DNA of 58,801 nucleotides from an uncultured bacterium (GTDB taxonomy: Bacteria; Patescibacteriota; Minisyncoccia; Phycocordibacterales; CAIZLB01), in the NCBI GenBank assembly GCA_903936565.1, contig CAIZVZ010000007.1:1-58801 (forward strand), given 5' to 3'. The notes below the pieces were generated by a model. The model saw only the letters and a program-made list of their open reading frames with translations, did not search any database and was not told where the DNA came from. The stretch's first letter is position 1, and each line of letters starts with the position of its first letter. This document shows positions 58,739-58,801 of the stretch, one piece after another. Made by a program: the position numbers and the translations under genes.

Positions 58739-58767
58739 TTGACAGTGAACGCTCGTTCACCTATAAT
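58739..58767 (+). promoter_or_regulatory. consensus promoter with GAAC-N4-GTTC operator in the spacer
   Basis: TTGACA (58739-58744), a 17-bp spacer and TATAAT (58762-58767). The spacer GTGAACGCTCGTTCAC is a near-perfect palindrome with the GAAC-N4-GTTC core of Gram-positive-type LexA boxes. The controlled gene lies beyond the window. Confidence 0.75.
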
Positions 58768-58801
58768 TTAATTACATTAAAAATAATTAAATTAATAAAA
58801 A

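Overview
The window looks like a fragment of a Candidate Phyla Radiation (Patescibacteria, most likely Parcubacteria-like) chromosome. Pointers are an AT-rich, tightly packed gene set, many short membrane-anchored orphan proteins, PemK-like toxins without a recognisable antitoxin, prepilins of the KGFTLIELLVVISIISLLSS type, a split transketolase, and sugar-phosphate enzymes with no respiratory or TCA genes nearby. The genetic code is standard: I saw no need for UGA recoding. UGA is nevertheless used as a stop in only one of the roughly 60 genes called here. The assignment is inference from gene content; there is no rRNA in the window.

Layout. 1-8.4 kb: a truncated surface protein, a DUF4015 glycoside-hydrolase-like protein, a VirD4/TraG-like ATPase with a Ser/Arg-rich tail, a GT11 glycosyltransferase (minus strand), an O-antigen-ligase/TPR protein and a lysozyme-fold-like anchored protein (cell-surface functions). 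8.4-18.2 kb: a 37-residue histone H1-like peptide, secA, a cytochrome b5-domain protein with a DoxX protein, an AI-2E-type permease, a MYG1-family hydrolase, obgE, gatB and a PemK-like toxin. 18.4-24.6 kb: gap, two orphan genes, rpiB-rpe-tktN (non-oxidative pentose phosphate branch), ftsE-ftsX and tRNA-Gln(CUG). 24.7-29.7 kb: an orphan substrate-binding protein, a methyltransferase, a decayed nucleotidyltransferase, an alpha/beta hydrolase, def and tag. 29.7-38.3 kb: pilin-like proteins including a tandemly duplicated two-gene cassette, a META-domain protein, a second PemK-like toxin, NUDIX, CapA, CYTH and a very acidic small protein. 38.4-45.5 kb: GC-richer orphan genes around a DEAD-box helicase with a structured leader, DUF2339 and a thrombospondin type-3 repeat protein. 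45.5-58.7 kb: NUDIX, malic enzyme, secreted coiled-coil protein, YggU, a P1B-type ATPase, pyrG, another GC-richer orphan, a PAP2/sphingomyelin-synthase-like protein, an ECF sigma factor with an overlapping membrane partner, rhodanese and a Cys-rich surface protein. The last bases carry an almost ideal promoter whose spacer is a GAAC-N4-GTTC palindrome (LexA-like).

Common themes. About 20 genes have a -10 element (TATAAT-like, often TGN-extended) only 6-9 nt before the ATG, so their mRNAs are probably leaderless, and Shine-Dalgarno sequences are almost absent. Several small hairpin families recur: a covarying hairpin just after both PemK-like genes, a three-copy hairpin element with compensatory arms, and a palindrome around a consensus DnaA box in two places. 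Three GC-richer orphan genes each sit next to a strong hairpin terminator and look imported. I ran no searches; all family calls come from motif recognition.
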